NCBI GenBank assembly: GCA_028293625.1
Contig: JAQGOL010000006.1
Location: forward strand, 120,089 to 184,088
Length of the DNA: 64,000 nt
Direction: 5' to 3'
Source: Chthoniobacteraceae bacterium
GTDB taxonomy: Bacteria > Verrucomicrobiota > Verrucomicrobiia > Chthoniobacterales > Chthoniobacteraceae
Part shown: one piece after another, positions 52,080 to 61,331 of the stretch
How positions within the stretch are numbered: the stretch's first letter is position 1
Layout of the letters: every line of letters begins with the position of its first letter
Translations under genes and position numbers: made by a program
Notes under the pieces: model-generated
Seen by the model: only the letters and a program-made list of their open reading frames with translations
Told to the model about the DNA's origin: nothing
The model's database searches: none

Positions 52080-54944
52080 ATGACCAGAAAAACGCCCAGA
52101 CGTTATAGCAGGCGCATTAACCAAGTCGTCGCGGCATTCGCCCTTTTTGGAACCTTGTCACTGCGTGCCGAGGAGCCGTTGCACACGCAAATTGATGCGT
52201 TGATCGCGCGCGCAAATCCGGCGGGCCAGGCTGCCATTGCCAGCGATGCGGATTTTCTGCGGCGCGTTTATCTGGCGCTGCATGGGGTGATTCCAACAGC
52301 GGCACAGGCTCGCTCATTTTTTGCCGATGCCGCCGTCGATAAACGCGCAAAAATCGTCGATCTCCTGCTTGCCGATCCGCAGTTTGCAAAGTGGATGGCA
52401 GTCCGGTTTGATGTCTTGCTGATGGAACGCCGCGCCGAAGCGCACACCAAGTCATTGCCGTGGTGCGAATGGCTCGAGGAATCGTTTAAGGCCAATAAGC
52501 ATTGGGATACTTTGGTGGGCGAAATGCTTATCCAGGATGGGGCTGATGAAAAAACGCGTCATCTTGCCCGGTGGCTGCTTGAACGCGAGGCCGATTCAAA
52601 CGCACTGACCAAAGACACGGCACGCATTTTTCTTGGCCGCGACATCGGCTGTTCGCAGTGCCACGATCACCCCCGGATTGATGATTATTCGCAGCGCGAT
52701 TACGCCGGTCTTCAGGCATTTTTTAGCAGGACCTACCTCTTTCGTCCTGATTTAAACAAGCCGGGCTTCGTGGGCGAACAGGCGGCCGGAGAAACCAATT
52801 ACATGTCGGTTTTTACGAATGTGGGAGGCGGCACAAAACCACGGCTGCCAGGGGAGGGGGAACTCGAAGAACCGCCACCGGGTGAATGGATTGTGCCCCC
52901 AAATGATAAGGATAAAAATCTGCGGCCGATCCCAAAAAACAGCCGCCGTGCGATTCTGGCGCGTGTGCTCGGGGATGGGCATCATCCCGCATTTCGGCGA
53001 AATATTGCCAATCGGCTTTGGGCGTTGGTATTTGGACGGGGACTGGTGGAGCCGCTTGATCTTCAGCATTCGGCGAATCCGCCATCGAATCCGGCATTGC
53101 TTGAGCTGCTCTCTGAACAGGTCGCATTGATGAAGTTTGATATGCGGGCCTTTATCCGCGAATTGGCGCTGACCGACGCGTTTCAGCGGACACTCGATTT
53201 GCCGGAATTACCGGCGGATTTTGCAAAAGCGGCCGCTGAAAAGGTGCCGGTACTTGAACAGGAAGCGCTGGCGCTTACATCGGCGGCATCTGGGGTTGAA
53301 GCCGAGGCAAGCACTGCTCTGAAGGCAACCATCCAGGCGCAGCGTGCTGCGGCTCCGGTGAAAGTGGAGCAGACCAAGCTGGAAGCCGCCGCCGTGGAGG
53401 CAAAAAAACTGGCGGACGCGGCCGCGGCTGAACAGAAGAAGGCGGAGGACGCACTCGCGCTAAAACGCGATGCCCAGAAGCTTCTTTCGGAAGCAGCCAT
53501 CAAAATCAGTGATGCAGTGGCGAAGGTTGGCGAGACGCCTCAGCTGGTTTCAGCGGCAAAGACTTTTGAATCCAAGGCAGCGGCGACGGCGACCGAAATT
53601 CCTGGTGTTGAAAAACAGGCGCTCGCGATGAAAAGCGAGAGCGAGTCCAAAATGCACGCCCTTGCCGCGGTACAGGAAACGGCCGCCGCCGGGAGCGCCA
53701 AATTACAGGAGGCCGAGAAAGCGGTGGTTGCCCGGCAATCCGACTTTGCAGCCGCAGCCGCTCGGAAAGAAACCGAGCGCATCAAGGCAAAATTCGCGAC
53801 TGCGCAGGCATCGCAATTGAAAGCGGCGATGGCTTGGGCAAACGCGACCGCGCTTGAGAAGCCGTTGCGCGAAGTTGCCGCGACATCGGAAGCATCCTAT
53901 CTGAGCGCGAAACAAACCGCCGACCGTCTCGCTGCTGAAGTGGCCGCGGCGCAAGGGCAGTTGTCGATTTTGGAATCGAACGCCGCCGCCGCCACCATTG
54001 AGGTGACCAAAGCCAATGAGGCGCTGACTGCCAAGGGCCCTGCCGCCGCCGCGCTGGCTGAAGCGGCCGCGAAAGCGGTTGAAGCCGCCACCAAGCTTCC
54101 AGGTGATGCCGAAATAAAAAACGCGGCTGCCATTGTAAAAGCGGGTGCTGATGAGGCCGCCGCAGCAGTCGTCGCAATCCAAAAAAATATTGCCGAAGCG
54201 CAGTCGAAATCCGGAGCCGTTTCAAAACAGTGTGCGGATCTGAAGGCCGCGATTGAGAAAGAAAAAGCGGATCTGGCCGCCACGTTGCCACAGCTTCCTG
54301 GACTTGAGGAAACGCTCAAGGCGGCTCGCGCAAAGGTTGATGAATCCGCGCTGCCTGTGGCCGCCGCCCGCGAAGGACTCAGCGCAGCGTGGGGCCGCTC
54401 GTTTGCGGCAGGCGAACTCCTGCCGCTCGCCCCTGAACAACTCTGCTGGTCAGTCATGCAATCGACCGGGCAGCTCGAACAGCACCGGGTTGCCGCCGCC
54501 AATGAGTGGGATGCAAAAAATAAGCTGAGCGACGCCGATAAAGCCGATCCCGCCAAAGCCGCCGAACGCGCCGCTGCCATTGAGAAACTCTTCCGGGAAA
54601 AGATTCGCGGCTACGAAAATCAGTTTGTGCGTTCATTCGGCGGCGCGGCCGGACAACCTCAAACCGATTTCTTCGCCACCCCAGAGCAGGCGCTCTATTT
54701 CGAAAATGGCGGCGTGACGCGTCAATGGGCGGCAAGTTTAGCTTCCCGTGCCGCAGGGTTGCCGGAGCCGAAAACCATCGCCGAAGAGCTTTACCTTTCA
54801 ACTCTTACCCGGATGCCTTCCGAGAGCGAAGTGGCTGAGCTGGCGGCCACCGTCGCCGCGCGTCCGCCTGAGAAAAAGTCTGAGGCGCTGACCGATTATG
54901 CCTGGGCGCTTCTGACCTCCACCGAGTTCCGTTTTTTGCACTAA
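52080..54944 (+). CDS. DUF1549/DUF1553 protein with about 390-residue coiled-coil insertion
   Basis: A 954-residue exported protein. A signal region with twin-type R-R and a hydrophobic stretch covers residues 1-30. DUF1549 follows (A-D-F-L-R-R-V-Y-L-A-L-H-G-V-I-P-T) with the single heme-type C-S-Q-C-H-D-H motif near 200, then DUF1553 (N-I-A-N-R-L-W-A-L-V-F-G-R-G-L-V-E-P). From about residue 380 to 770 there is a long alanine-, glutamate- and lysine-rich coiled coil. DUF1553 resumes with L-A-P-E-Q-L-C-W-S-V-M-Q and Y-L-S-T-L-T-R-M-P-S. Unlike the gene at 21588 there is no separate cytochrome c domain. It starts an operon with DUF1501 and WD40 genes. Confidence 0.88.
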   Translation: MTRKTPRRYSRRINQVVAAFALFGTLSLRAEEPLHTQIDALIARANPAGQAAIASDADFLRRVYLALHGVIPTAAQARSFFADAAVDKRAKIVDLLLADPQFAKWMAVRFDVLLMERRAEAHTKSLPWCEWLEESFKANKHWDTLVGEMLIQDGADEKTRHLARWLLEREADSNALTKDTARIFLGRDIGCSQCHDHPRIDDYSQRDYAGLQAFFSRTYLFRPDLNKPGFVGEQAAGETNYMSVFTNVGGGTKPRLPGEGELEEPPPGEWIVPPNDKDKNLRPIPKNSRRAILARVLGDGHHPAFRRNIANRLWALVFGRGLVEPLDLQHSANPPSNPALLELLSEQVALMKFDMRAFIRELALTDAFQRTLDLPELPADFAKAAAEKVPVLEQEALALTSAASGVEAEASTALKATIQAQRAAAPVKVEQTKLEAAAVEAKKLADAAAAEQKKAEDALALKRDAQKLLSEAAIKISDAVAKVGETPQLVSAAKTFESKAAATATEIPGVEKQALAMKSESESKMHALAAVQETAAAGSAKLQEAEKAVVARQSDFAAAAARKETERIKAKFATAQASQLKAAMAWANATALEKPLREVAATSEASYLSAKQTADRLAAEVAAAQGQLSILESNAAAATIEVTKANEALTAKGPAAAALAEAAAKAVEAATKLPGDAEIKNAAAIVKAGADEAAAAVVAIQKNIAEAQSKSGAVSKQCADLKAAIEKEKADLAATLPQLPGLEETLKAARAKVDESALPVAAAREGLSAAWGRSFAAGELLPLAPEQLCWSVMQSTGQLEQHRVAAANEWDAKNKLSDADKADPAKAAERAAAIEKLFREKIRGYENQFVRSFGGAAGQPQTDFFATPEQALYFENGGVTRQWAASLASRAAGLPEPKTIAEELYLSTLTRMPSESEVAELAATVAARPPEKKSEALTDYAWALLTSTEFRFLH

Positions 54945-54966
54945 ATCCTCACCTAGAAACAATGCC

Positions 54967-56265
54967 GTGAAAAACTGCGATTATTCCTGCCGCACCGCGG
55001 AACACCTAATTACCCGGCGAAACTTTGTCACTTCGCTTGCAGCCGTTGGAGCGGCGGCCGTGATGCCCGGGTTTGGTTTGTTTAATTCACCGGCAATGGC
55101 CGCGGAGATGGCGCGTCAGCAAAAGCGGATGATCGTCATCAATATGGCGGGTGGTTTGTCGCAATTGGAAAGCTGGGATCCAAAGCCAGGTACCGCGACG
55201 GGTGGCCCGTTTCGCGCGATCCCCACTTCGGTTCCAGGCCTGCACATTTCCGAGCTCCTGCCAAAAACGGCGCGGGTGATGCATCAATTGGCTCTGATCC
55301 GGAGCATCAACACTCACGAGGATGATCATGGCAAGGGAGCGCACATCATGGAGACCGGCCGCCGCAAAACACCTGCGCAGGATTACCCCGCCTTGGGTGC
55401 GGTCGTGGCGAGGGCACTGGAAGGAAACAGTGCGAGCGCCTTGCCCGGACATATCGTCATCTCGCCTGGCGGCGGCGGCGGGCGCAACGCCGATTCGGCT
55501 TATCTTGGACCGCGCTACGGGAGCGTGGTGCTTGGTGGTGGAAAACCGCCCCAATTTTCAGAACGGCCGGCCGGCCTCGCGGAGGACGCTTCAATTTGCG
55601 CTAACGATCTTCGCAGGAAAGTAAACGACCGCTTTGCCCTGCGTCGCCGCACCGCGCAGACCGATGCTTATACGCAAAGCTACGAGCAGGGGCTCGAATT
55701 GATGCACCAGCGGGAGATTTTCGATATTACCAAGGAATCCCAACAGGATCAGGAGCGGTATGGGTCGCACGATTTCGGACGGCACTGTTTGCTTGCGCGT
55801 CGTTTGATCGAGCGCGGCATTACTTATGTTCGCGTAACGCATGCGAACTACGATACGCACTGTGAGAACTTCAATTTTCACTTCGAACAAGTGGGCGAAT
55901 TTGATGGCCCATTTGCCACTCTTGTGACCGATCTGGCTGATCGTGGACTGCTTGAGCACACGTTGATTGTGGTGCTTTCCGAGTTCGGACGGACGCCCAA
56001 TATCAATCCCCTTTATGGGCGCGATCACTGGAGCAAGGCGTGGTCAATTTGCATGGGCGGCGCGAAAATTCAGCGCGGCGCCGTGATTGGCGCCACAAAC
56101 GCCACCGGGACCGAAGTCATTGGACGACAGGTCGATGGCGGGCATCTTTTCCATACTTATCTCTCGGCGCTTGGGGTAAAGAGCACCGGGCAGTTTGATG
56201 TCGCCGGCCAGAAGATGCCGATGGCTGATCCCGCGTTTGAACCCATCGACGAACTGCTGTCGTGA
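54967..56265 (+). CDS. DUF1501 protein, Tat-exported (second module)
   Basis: A 432-residue DUF1501 protein. The leader has T-R-R-N-F-V-T-S followed by an alanine-rich hydrophobic stretch ending near P-A-M-A-A, a Tat-type signal. Core motifs are M-I-V-I-N-M-A-G-G-L-S-Q-L-E-S-W-D-P-K, N-T-H-E-D-D-H-G-K-G-A-H, Y-D-T-H-C-E-N and L-I-V-V-L-S-E-F-G-R-T-P, with R-D-H-W near the end. It is closer to the common sulfatase-like DUF1501 form than the 19959 copy. The start is a GTG. It lies 22 bases after the DUF1549/1553 gene and overlaps the WD40 gene by four bases. Confidence 0.9.
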   Translation: MKNCDYSCRTAEHLITRRNFVTSLAAVGAAAVMPGFGLFNSPAMAAEMARQQKRMIVINMAGGLSQLESWDPKPGTATGGPFRAIPTSVPGLHISELLPKTARVMHQLALIRSINTHEDDHGKGAHIMETGRRKTPAQDYPALGAVVARALEGNSASALPGHIVISPGGGGGRNADSAYLGPRYGSVVLGGGKPPQFSERPAGLAEDASICANDLRRKVNDRFALRRRTAQTDAYTQSYEQGLELMHQREIFDITKESQQDQERYGSHDFGRHCLLARRLIERGITYVRVTHANYDTHCENFNFHFEQVGEFDGPFATLVTDLADRGLLEHTLIVVLSEFGRTPNINPLYGRDHWSKAWSICMGGAKIQRGAVIGATNATGTEVIGRQVDGGHLFHTYLSALGVKSTGQFDVAGQKMPMADPAFEPIDELLS

Positions 56266-57245
56266 GCGCCGATCCCAAGCTCGCACACATCGTTGCCGAA
56301 CTTCCCGCCGATGCACCCTTGATGGCGTGCCGGTTTGATCCCACAGGGAAATACGTTTTTGCCACCTCGGAAAACCGCTCGATTTATCGATGGGAATTGG
56401 CCGGCGGAAAACGGATTGCTTTTACCGGACACGATTCGTGGATGTTTGATCTGGCAATGTCGGCGGACGGTCAGACGCTGATCAGCGCCGGCGGTGACGA
56501 TCAACTCATCTGGTGGCCTGCGGCGGCCGATGCCCCCGAGCCGATCCGTAAAGTCAAAGCGCATGAAGGCTGGATTCGCGCTCTGGCTTTGAGCCCTGAT
56601 GGCAAACTTCTCGCCAGTGGGGGAAACGATCGCGTGGTGCGCCTCTGGAATGCGGCGGATGGAACAAAAGTGAGCGAGTTTGCCGGGGCCGAACGCGACA
56701 TTTACAGCCTTCTGTTTCATCCCGGTGGCCAATGGCTGCTCGCCGGGGATCTCGACGGCGTAATCCGGCAATGGAACGTGGCCGATGGTGCTTTGGTTCG
56801 CACGCTGGATGCCAAGGCGCTGCACGTTTACGAAGGGGGCCAGCAGGTCCATTATGGAGGAGTCCGCGCAATGGTATTAAGCCCCGATGCAAAGTGGCTC
56901 GTGGCCGGTGGCTTGCACAAAGGGACAAACCCTCTCGGCAACGTGCAGGAACCGCTTGCAATGAGGCTCGAATGGGAGAGCGCAAAACTGGCTCGCCAGC
57001 ATCTCACCGAGGGCAATGCGAACGAACGGATCTGGGCGATGCATTATCACTCGCAGGGGTTTCTTCTCGCCGGAATCGGGGGCGGCAAAGGTGCGCTCAT
57101 TTTTTGGAATGAAGGCGAGGACAAGCCGTTTCATACGTTTGCCCTGCCGAATTCAGCCCGTGGAATGAGTGTTCATCCGGATGGAATTCAGGTCGCCACC
57201 ACCCATCACGATGGCAAGTTGCGGATCACAAAATTGATGGCGTAG
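56262..57245 (+). CDS. WD40-repeat protein
   Basis: A 327-residue beta-propeller. Repeats are marked by L-A-M-S-A-D-G-Q-T-L-I-S-A-G-G-D-D-Q, L-A-L-S-P-D-G-K-L-L-A-S-G-G-N-D with V-V-R-L-W-N-A, and L-L-A-G-D-L-D-G-V-I-R-Q-W-N-V, giving about five to seven blades. The start is the GTG of a GTGA overlap with the DUF1501 stop, so translation is coupled. No signal peptide is present although the two upstream products are exported, so it may act in the cytoplasm or be exported with the DUF1501 partner through Tat; the latter is inference. Confidence 0.88.
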   Translation: MSADPKLAHIVAELPADAPLMACRFDPTGKYVFATSENRSIYRWELAGGKRIAFTGHDSWMFDLAMSADGQTLISAGGDDQLIWWPAAADAPEPIRKVKAHEGWIRALALSPDGKLLASGGNDRVVRLWNAADGTKVSEFAGAERDIYSLLFHPGGQWLLAGDLDGVIRQWNVADGALVRTLDAKALHVYEGGQQVHYGGVRAMVLSPDAKWLVAGGLHKGTNPLGNVQEPLAMRLEWESAKLARQHLTEGNANERIWAMHYHSQGFLLAGIGGGKGALIFWNEGEDKPFHTFALPNSARGMSVHPDGIQVATTHHDGKLRITKLMA

Positions 57246-57566
57246 GTCCGGCCGCCTCGAATGCGGCGTTACGCCAGGTTTCATTAGCCGGGGAATAGAG
57301 CGAGGCAGGGAAAATAGAGCGGTCGCAAAGCAACAAGCGGTATTGGGCTCTGGACAAATAAACGGGCTCCGGAGCAGTTCAAGCAACCGCCCCGGCCCCG
57401 GGCCACGGATAGAGTGCTATTCATCGTCCATTCGCACCCTCTTTCCTCCTGGAACCACAAAGTCGTGGCCGGAAGAATTTGGGTTGAATGGATATTTCCC
57501 TTTTTCGAATCCTCATCGACTCTTCCGAGGGGAGGATCCAAGGGCGGGAGTTAAAAGTTACCATTA
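57246..57566. other. 321-base intergenic region
   Basis: No gene is recognised. It contains a perfect 10-bp palindrome GCTCCGGAGC at 57366-57375 and a GC-rich stretch just after it; neither makes a convincing terminator. The region just before the AI-2E fusion gene is AT-richer and may hold its promoter, but no clear element was identified. Confidence 0.4.
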
Positions 57567-59960
57567 ATGAAACCACCTAAAAAGAAAGTCGCAGCGACAG
57601 ATGCCCTGGTTGGATTGTGGACAATTTCGCTAACTGCGTTTGTCGTTGCGACTCTCTACTTCACGAGGGAACTACTCATCCCGCTGGCATTGAGTGCGCT
57701 GCTTACTTTCCTGCTCGCGCCGTTGGTTAGCAGAATTGAGCGATGGGTGGGACGGATTGCCGCGGTCTTGCTGGTGGTGACGCTGATCTTTATCGGCACC
57801 GGCGCGGCCGGCTGGATGCTTACCCGCCAGTTGATTGATCTGGCAATCAAACTGCCGGAATACAAAGGAAATATCGTCACCAAGATGCATGCCTTTGAAA
57901 CTCCCAAGGGCGGTGCTTTCAGCCAGATCTCCAATACTGTTGAGGAGCTGAAAAAGGAGCTCCCCGGCGGTAGTGCCGCCGTGGAAGCGCCGGTAGTTAG
58001 CCAGGAAGCCGGCAAGCCCCAAACCGCCGTTACGTCGCCGCCCGCGGCACCGGCCCCTGCCGTGCCGGTGCAGGTGATTGAGACCTCCAGAGCGAATCCG
58101 TTCGAGTTATTACAAACCATTGTGGCCCCTCTTCTGGGACCACTTGGAACCGGCGCTCTGGTGTTAATCCTGGTGATCTGCATGCTCTTTCAACGCGAGG
58201 ATCTGCGTAATCGCCTGATCCGTTTGATCGGGCAGGGACGCATTAGCACAACGACGCGTGCCATGGATGACGCCGCCGCGCGTGTCTCCCGCTATCTATT
58301 GATGCAGTTTATCGTCAATCTTACCTACGGGGTATTTGTTGCGATTGGACTTTATTTTATTGGGGTGCCAAACCCCATGCTCTGGGGCGCCTTCGGGATG
58401 GTGCTTCGCTTTATTCCTTATGTCGGCCCGTGGATTGCATGCGTGATTCCGACGGTCTTGGCGCTGGCGGTTTCGCCCCATTGGAACATGCCGATTTTGA
58501 CACTCGCCTTGTTTGGTGGCCTTGAACTTATATTAAATAATGTGATGGAACCGCTCCTTTATGGTTCCAGCACGGGTGTCTCCAGCATCGCCCTGATCAT
58601 AGCCGCGGTTTTCTGGACATGGCTCTGGGGCCCCATCGGCCTGGTGCTCGCCACTCCATTGACGGTTTGTCTTGTCGTAATTGGGCACCATGTTCCTCGG
58701 CTCTCCTTCTTAAGCGTCGTCCTTAGTGACGAGGATGCGCTGACACCGGCGGAGGATTGCTATCATCGGATGCTTACTATTGGTGAGAAGGATGAGATGG
58801 AGCTGGTCGATTCCTACTTGAAATCCAACTCGTTAACTTCACTTTACGACGCGCTATTTATTCCCGTCATTACCGCGGCGGAAATGGACGAGCGGCTTGA
58901 AGTGCTTGAAGAAGATCAGCTGGTGCTGGTTCGGCAGAGTATGCGCGATATCATCGATGATCTTGGCACCCGGCCTGGTAAAGTGGTTCAGCCCTCCGCA
59001 AATGCCGAAAAGTCCGAGGCTTTGGCACCTGTGATTCCCTGCAGCGTTTATTGTCTGCCCGCACGCGCTGAACGGGATGAACTTGTCGGCGAGATGCTGG
59101 CTCAATTACTCAAGCAGGAGGGGTTTACCGCATTTAATGCATCAGGCAAACTTGTCGTCGGCGAACTCATTGCCCTGACTGAAAATGAGGATGTGGATTT
59201 GGTTTGTATCTCCGTTGTGGCGCCTTCGACCGTTACGCATGCCCGCTACCTTTGCTCGAAATTGCGTGCCCAGCAGCCCGATCTGAAAATCATTGTCGGA
59301 CTATGGGGCGAGGCTGGCGATATCAGTGCCTCGGCGAAAATCCTCCGTGACGCCGGCGCCGACGAAATTGTTATTTCACTCGCAGACGCTGTCGCGCAGA
59401 TTACCAAGCTCGCTCCGTTTTTAGTCGAACAACATGCCCCTGCCGGACTGCCGGCCGATGAAGAAGAACGGCTCGTCGCACTCGCAAACCTTGAGCTTCT
59501 TAATAAAGCGCCTGACCCGCTCCTGGATCGGCTCACCGCAAAGCTAACCCGCATTTTTGAAGTGCCGATTGCGTTGATCAGCCTTATCGATCGCGATCGC
59601 CAGTGTTTTGTTAGTCAGGCGGGGCTTCCCGACGATCTGGTTAAAAAAGGCGAAATCCCGCGCGATGTTTCCATCTGCGGGCATGTGGTCCTGGCAAACG
59701 AGCCATTGATTGTTTCCGATCTGGCGCGCGATCGCCGGTTTGCCAGCAATCCGATGATAAAAGAACGGGGATTCCGTTTTTATGCCGGAGTACCATTACG
59801 CACGGTAAACGGACAGCCCATCGGCTCATTCTGCATACTTGATACAAAACCGCGTCACCTTGATGAGCGTGAGAAGCGTCTGCTTCAGGAATACGGGAAA
59901 GAAGTCATGGAAGAGATTACTCACCGTGCCAGCGTAGGTGAACTGGTGAAAGCCGGTTAG
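57567..59960 (+). CDS. AI-2E/PerM-family transporter fused to B12-fold and GAF domains
   Basis: A 797-residue fusion. Residues about 15-380 are an AI-2E family exporter: P-L-A-L-S-A-L-L-T-F-L-L-A-P, a soluble loop with a Pro/Ala linker (about 130-170), and the F-I-P-Y-V-G-P-W-I-A and N-N-V-M-E-P-L-L-Y-G signatures. Residues about 490-610 look like a B12-binding Rossmann fold (L-V-G-E-M-L-A-Q-L-L-K-Q-E-G-F, D-L-V-C-I-S-V-V-A-P, I-I-V-G-L-W-G-E), but the D-x-H-x-x-G that holds cobalamin is replaced by residues without His. Residues about 635-790 are a GAF domain (S-I-C-G-H-V-V, G-V-P-L-R-T-V-N-G-Q-P-I-G). It may export a signal or act as a sensor. Confidence 0.87.
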   Translation: MKPPKKKVAATDALVGLWTISLTAFVVATLYFTRELLIPLALSALLTFLLAPLVSRIERWVGRIAAVLLVVTLIFIGTGAAGWMLTRQLIDLAIKLPEYKGNIVTKMHAFETPKGGAFSQISNTVEELKKELPGGSAAVEAPVVSQEAGKPQTAVTSPPAAPAPAVPVQVIETSRANPFELLQTIVAPLLGPLGTGALVLILVICMLFQREDLRNRLIRLIGQGRISTTTRAMDDAAARVSRYLLMQFIVNLTYGVFVAIGLYFIGVPNPMLWGAFGMVLRFIPYVGPWIACVIPTVLALAVSPHWNMPILTLALFGGLELILNNVMEPLLYGSSTGVSSIALIIAAVFWTWLWGPIGLVLATPLTVCLVVIGHHVPRLSFLSVVLSDEDALTPAEDCYHRMLTIGEKDEMELVDSYLKSNSLTSLYDALFIPVITAAEMDERLEVLEEDQLVLVRQSMRDIIDDLGTRPGKVVQPSANAEKSEALAPVIPCSVYCLPARAERDELVGEMLAQLLKQEGFTAFNASGKLVVGELIALTENEDVDLVCISVVAPSTVTHARYLCSKLRAQQPDLKIIVGLWGEAGDISASAKILRDAGADEIVISLADAVAQITKLAPFLVEQHAPAGLPADEEERLVALANLELLNKAPDPLLDRLTAKLTRIFEVPIALISLIDRDRQCFVSQAGLPDDLVKKGEIPRDVSICGHVVLANEPLIVSDLARDRRFASNPMIKERGFRFYAGVPLRTVNGQPIGSFCILDTKPRHLDEREKRLLQEYGKEVMEEITHRASVGELVKAG

Positions 59961-60088
59961 TATAGCCGCTCGGTGGCAGGAGTTGATGCCGGCCTTGGCA
60001 ATCTAACTCTCCATTCCAGCCGGGTGTGGAAAATATGAGCGGCTAATCGGAGTGGCAAAGGCCGTTGGAAAGTGGATAGCGTCGTGTC

Positions 60089-61192
60089 ATGAGTGAACCG
60101 CTTATTTCCCCGCGCCTGATCTTTGATTGTCACCTCGATATCTCGATGAATGCGTTAGAGTTCAATCGCGATCAACGCTGGTCATTGGAAAAGATCCGGC
60201 GCAGCGAACTTACCGCAACCGATGGGGTGCCGGGACGCGCTCGCAACACGGTTTGTCTGCCGGAGATGAGAAGGGGACGAGTCGGGCTTTGTGTGGCGAC
60301 TCAGATTGCCCGATTCTCTCCGCGCTTTGGCAGTTTGCCAGGATGGCGCAGTCCGGAGCAGGCCTGGGCACAGACTCAGGGACAGCTTGCTTATTACCGG
60401 GCAATGGAGGATTGCGGTGAAATGGTCCAATTGCGGACTTGGGCGCAGGTGGAAGCGCACGCGGAGCTTTGGCGTCATGCAAGCGTTGAAGAGGCGGCGC
60501 GCCTGCCGATAGGTTATCTGTTAAGTCTGGAAGGGGCCGATTCAGTCCTGAGCTGGCGGCATCTTGAAAAATCGCGTGCTGATGGATTGATCGCGCTGGG
60601 GCCGGTGCATTATGGGCCGGGTATTTATGGGCACGGTACCGATGACGAAGGGCCGCTGACGCCAAAAGGACGGGATTTGTTAAAAGAAATGGAGCGGCTC
60701 GGACTCATTCTCGACGTGACCCATTACTGCGATGAGAGTTTCTGGGACGCGCTCGATCATTTTAGCGGCCCGATATGGGCGAGCCATTCCAATTGCCGGG
60801 CTATCGTGAACTGGAATCGCCAGTTTAATGATGAGCAGATCAAGGTTCTGATCGAGCGGGGCGCCGTGATCGGCATGGCGTTTGATGCGATCATGATGGT
60901 GGAAGGCTGGGCCCATCACCGGTCGACCCCGGCAGATTTTTCACTCACCGTGGAGAAAATCTGCGAGCATATCGACCATATTTGCCAGATCGCGGGCAAT
61001 GCAACCCACGTGGGAATCGGTACGGATTTGGATGGAGGGTTTGGCACCGAGCAGACGCCGATCGACTTGGATAGCATCGTCGATGTGATCAGGATTGCGC
61101 ATCCGCTTTTAAAGCGAGGTTATACGCATCAGGAAATCGACGGAATTTTCCAGGGCAACTTTCTTCGCTTTCTTCGCAAGCATCTTGTGTAA
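60089..61192 (+). CDS. M19 (renal/membrane dipeptidase family) zinc dipeptidase
   Basis: A 367-residue amidohydrolase-fold dipeptidase. Metal ligands are H15 and D17 (D-C-H-L-D), the bridging Glu in S-L-E-G-A-D-S, His in D-V-T-H-Y-C-D and in A-S-H-S-N-C-R, and the G-T-D-L-D-G-G-F motif near the end. These are the expected M19 pattern. Enzymes of this family hydrolyse dipeptides, including those with D-amino acids. There is no signal peptide, so a cytoplasmic role, perhaps in peptidoglycan peptide turnover, is likely. It is a single plus-strand gene, 128 bases after the AI-2E fusion. Confidence 0.9.
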   Translation: MSEPLISPRLIFDCHLDISMNALEFNRDQRWSLEKIRRSELTATDGVPGRARNTVCLPEMRRGRVGLCVATQIARFSPRFGSLPGWRSPEQAWAQTQGQLAYYRAMEDCGEMVQLRTWAQVEAHAELWRHASVEEAARLPIGYLLSLEGADSVLSWRHLEKSRADGLIALGPVHYGPGIYGHGTDDEGPLTPKGRDLLKEMERLGLILDVTHYCDESFWDALDHFSGPIWASHSNCRAIVNWNRQFNDEQIKVLIERGAVIGMAFDAIMMVEGWAHHRSTPADFSLTVEKICEHIDHICQIAGNATHVGIGTDLDGGFGTEQTPIDLDSIVDVIRIAHPLLKRGYTHQEIDGIFQGNFLRFLRKHLV

Positions 61193-61331
61193 GCCGGGGA
61201 GGACCTCGGTTTCCCACCTGCTTCGCAGGTTCCCGCGATGGCCGCGACCGTGACGGCTAATATCGCAACGCTCCCTCTTGACGGGCACGCGAATCGCTTC
61301 TCTCGTTCCTGGAAACCCGCCTCCTTTGTAA

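Noticed and set aside
59035..59320. Cobalamin-binding site in the AI-2E fusion
   Set aside because: The fold resembles the B12 domain, but the D-x-H-x-x-G needed for cobalamin coordination is absent, so binding is not claimed.
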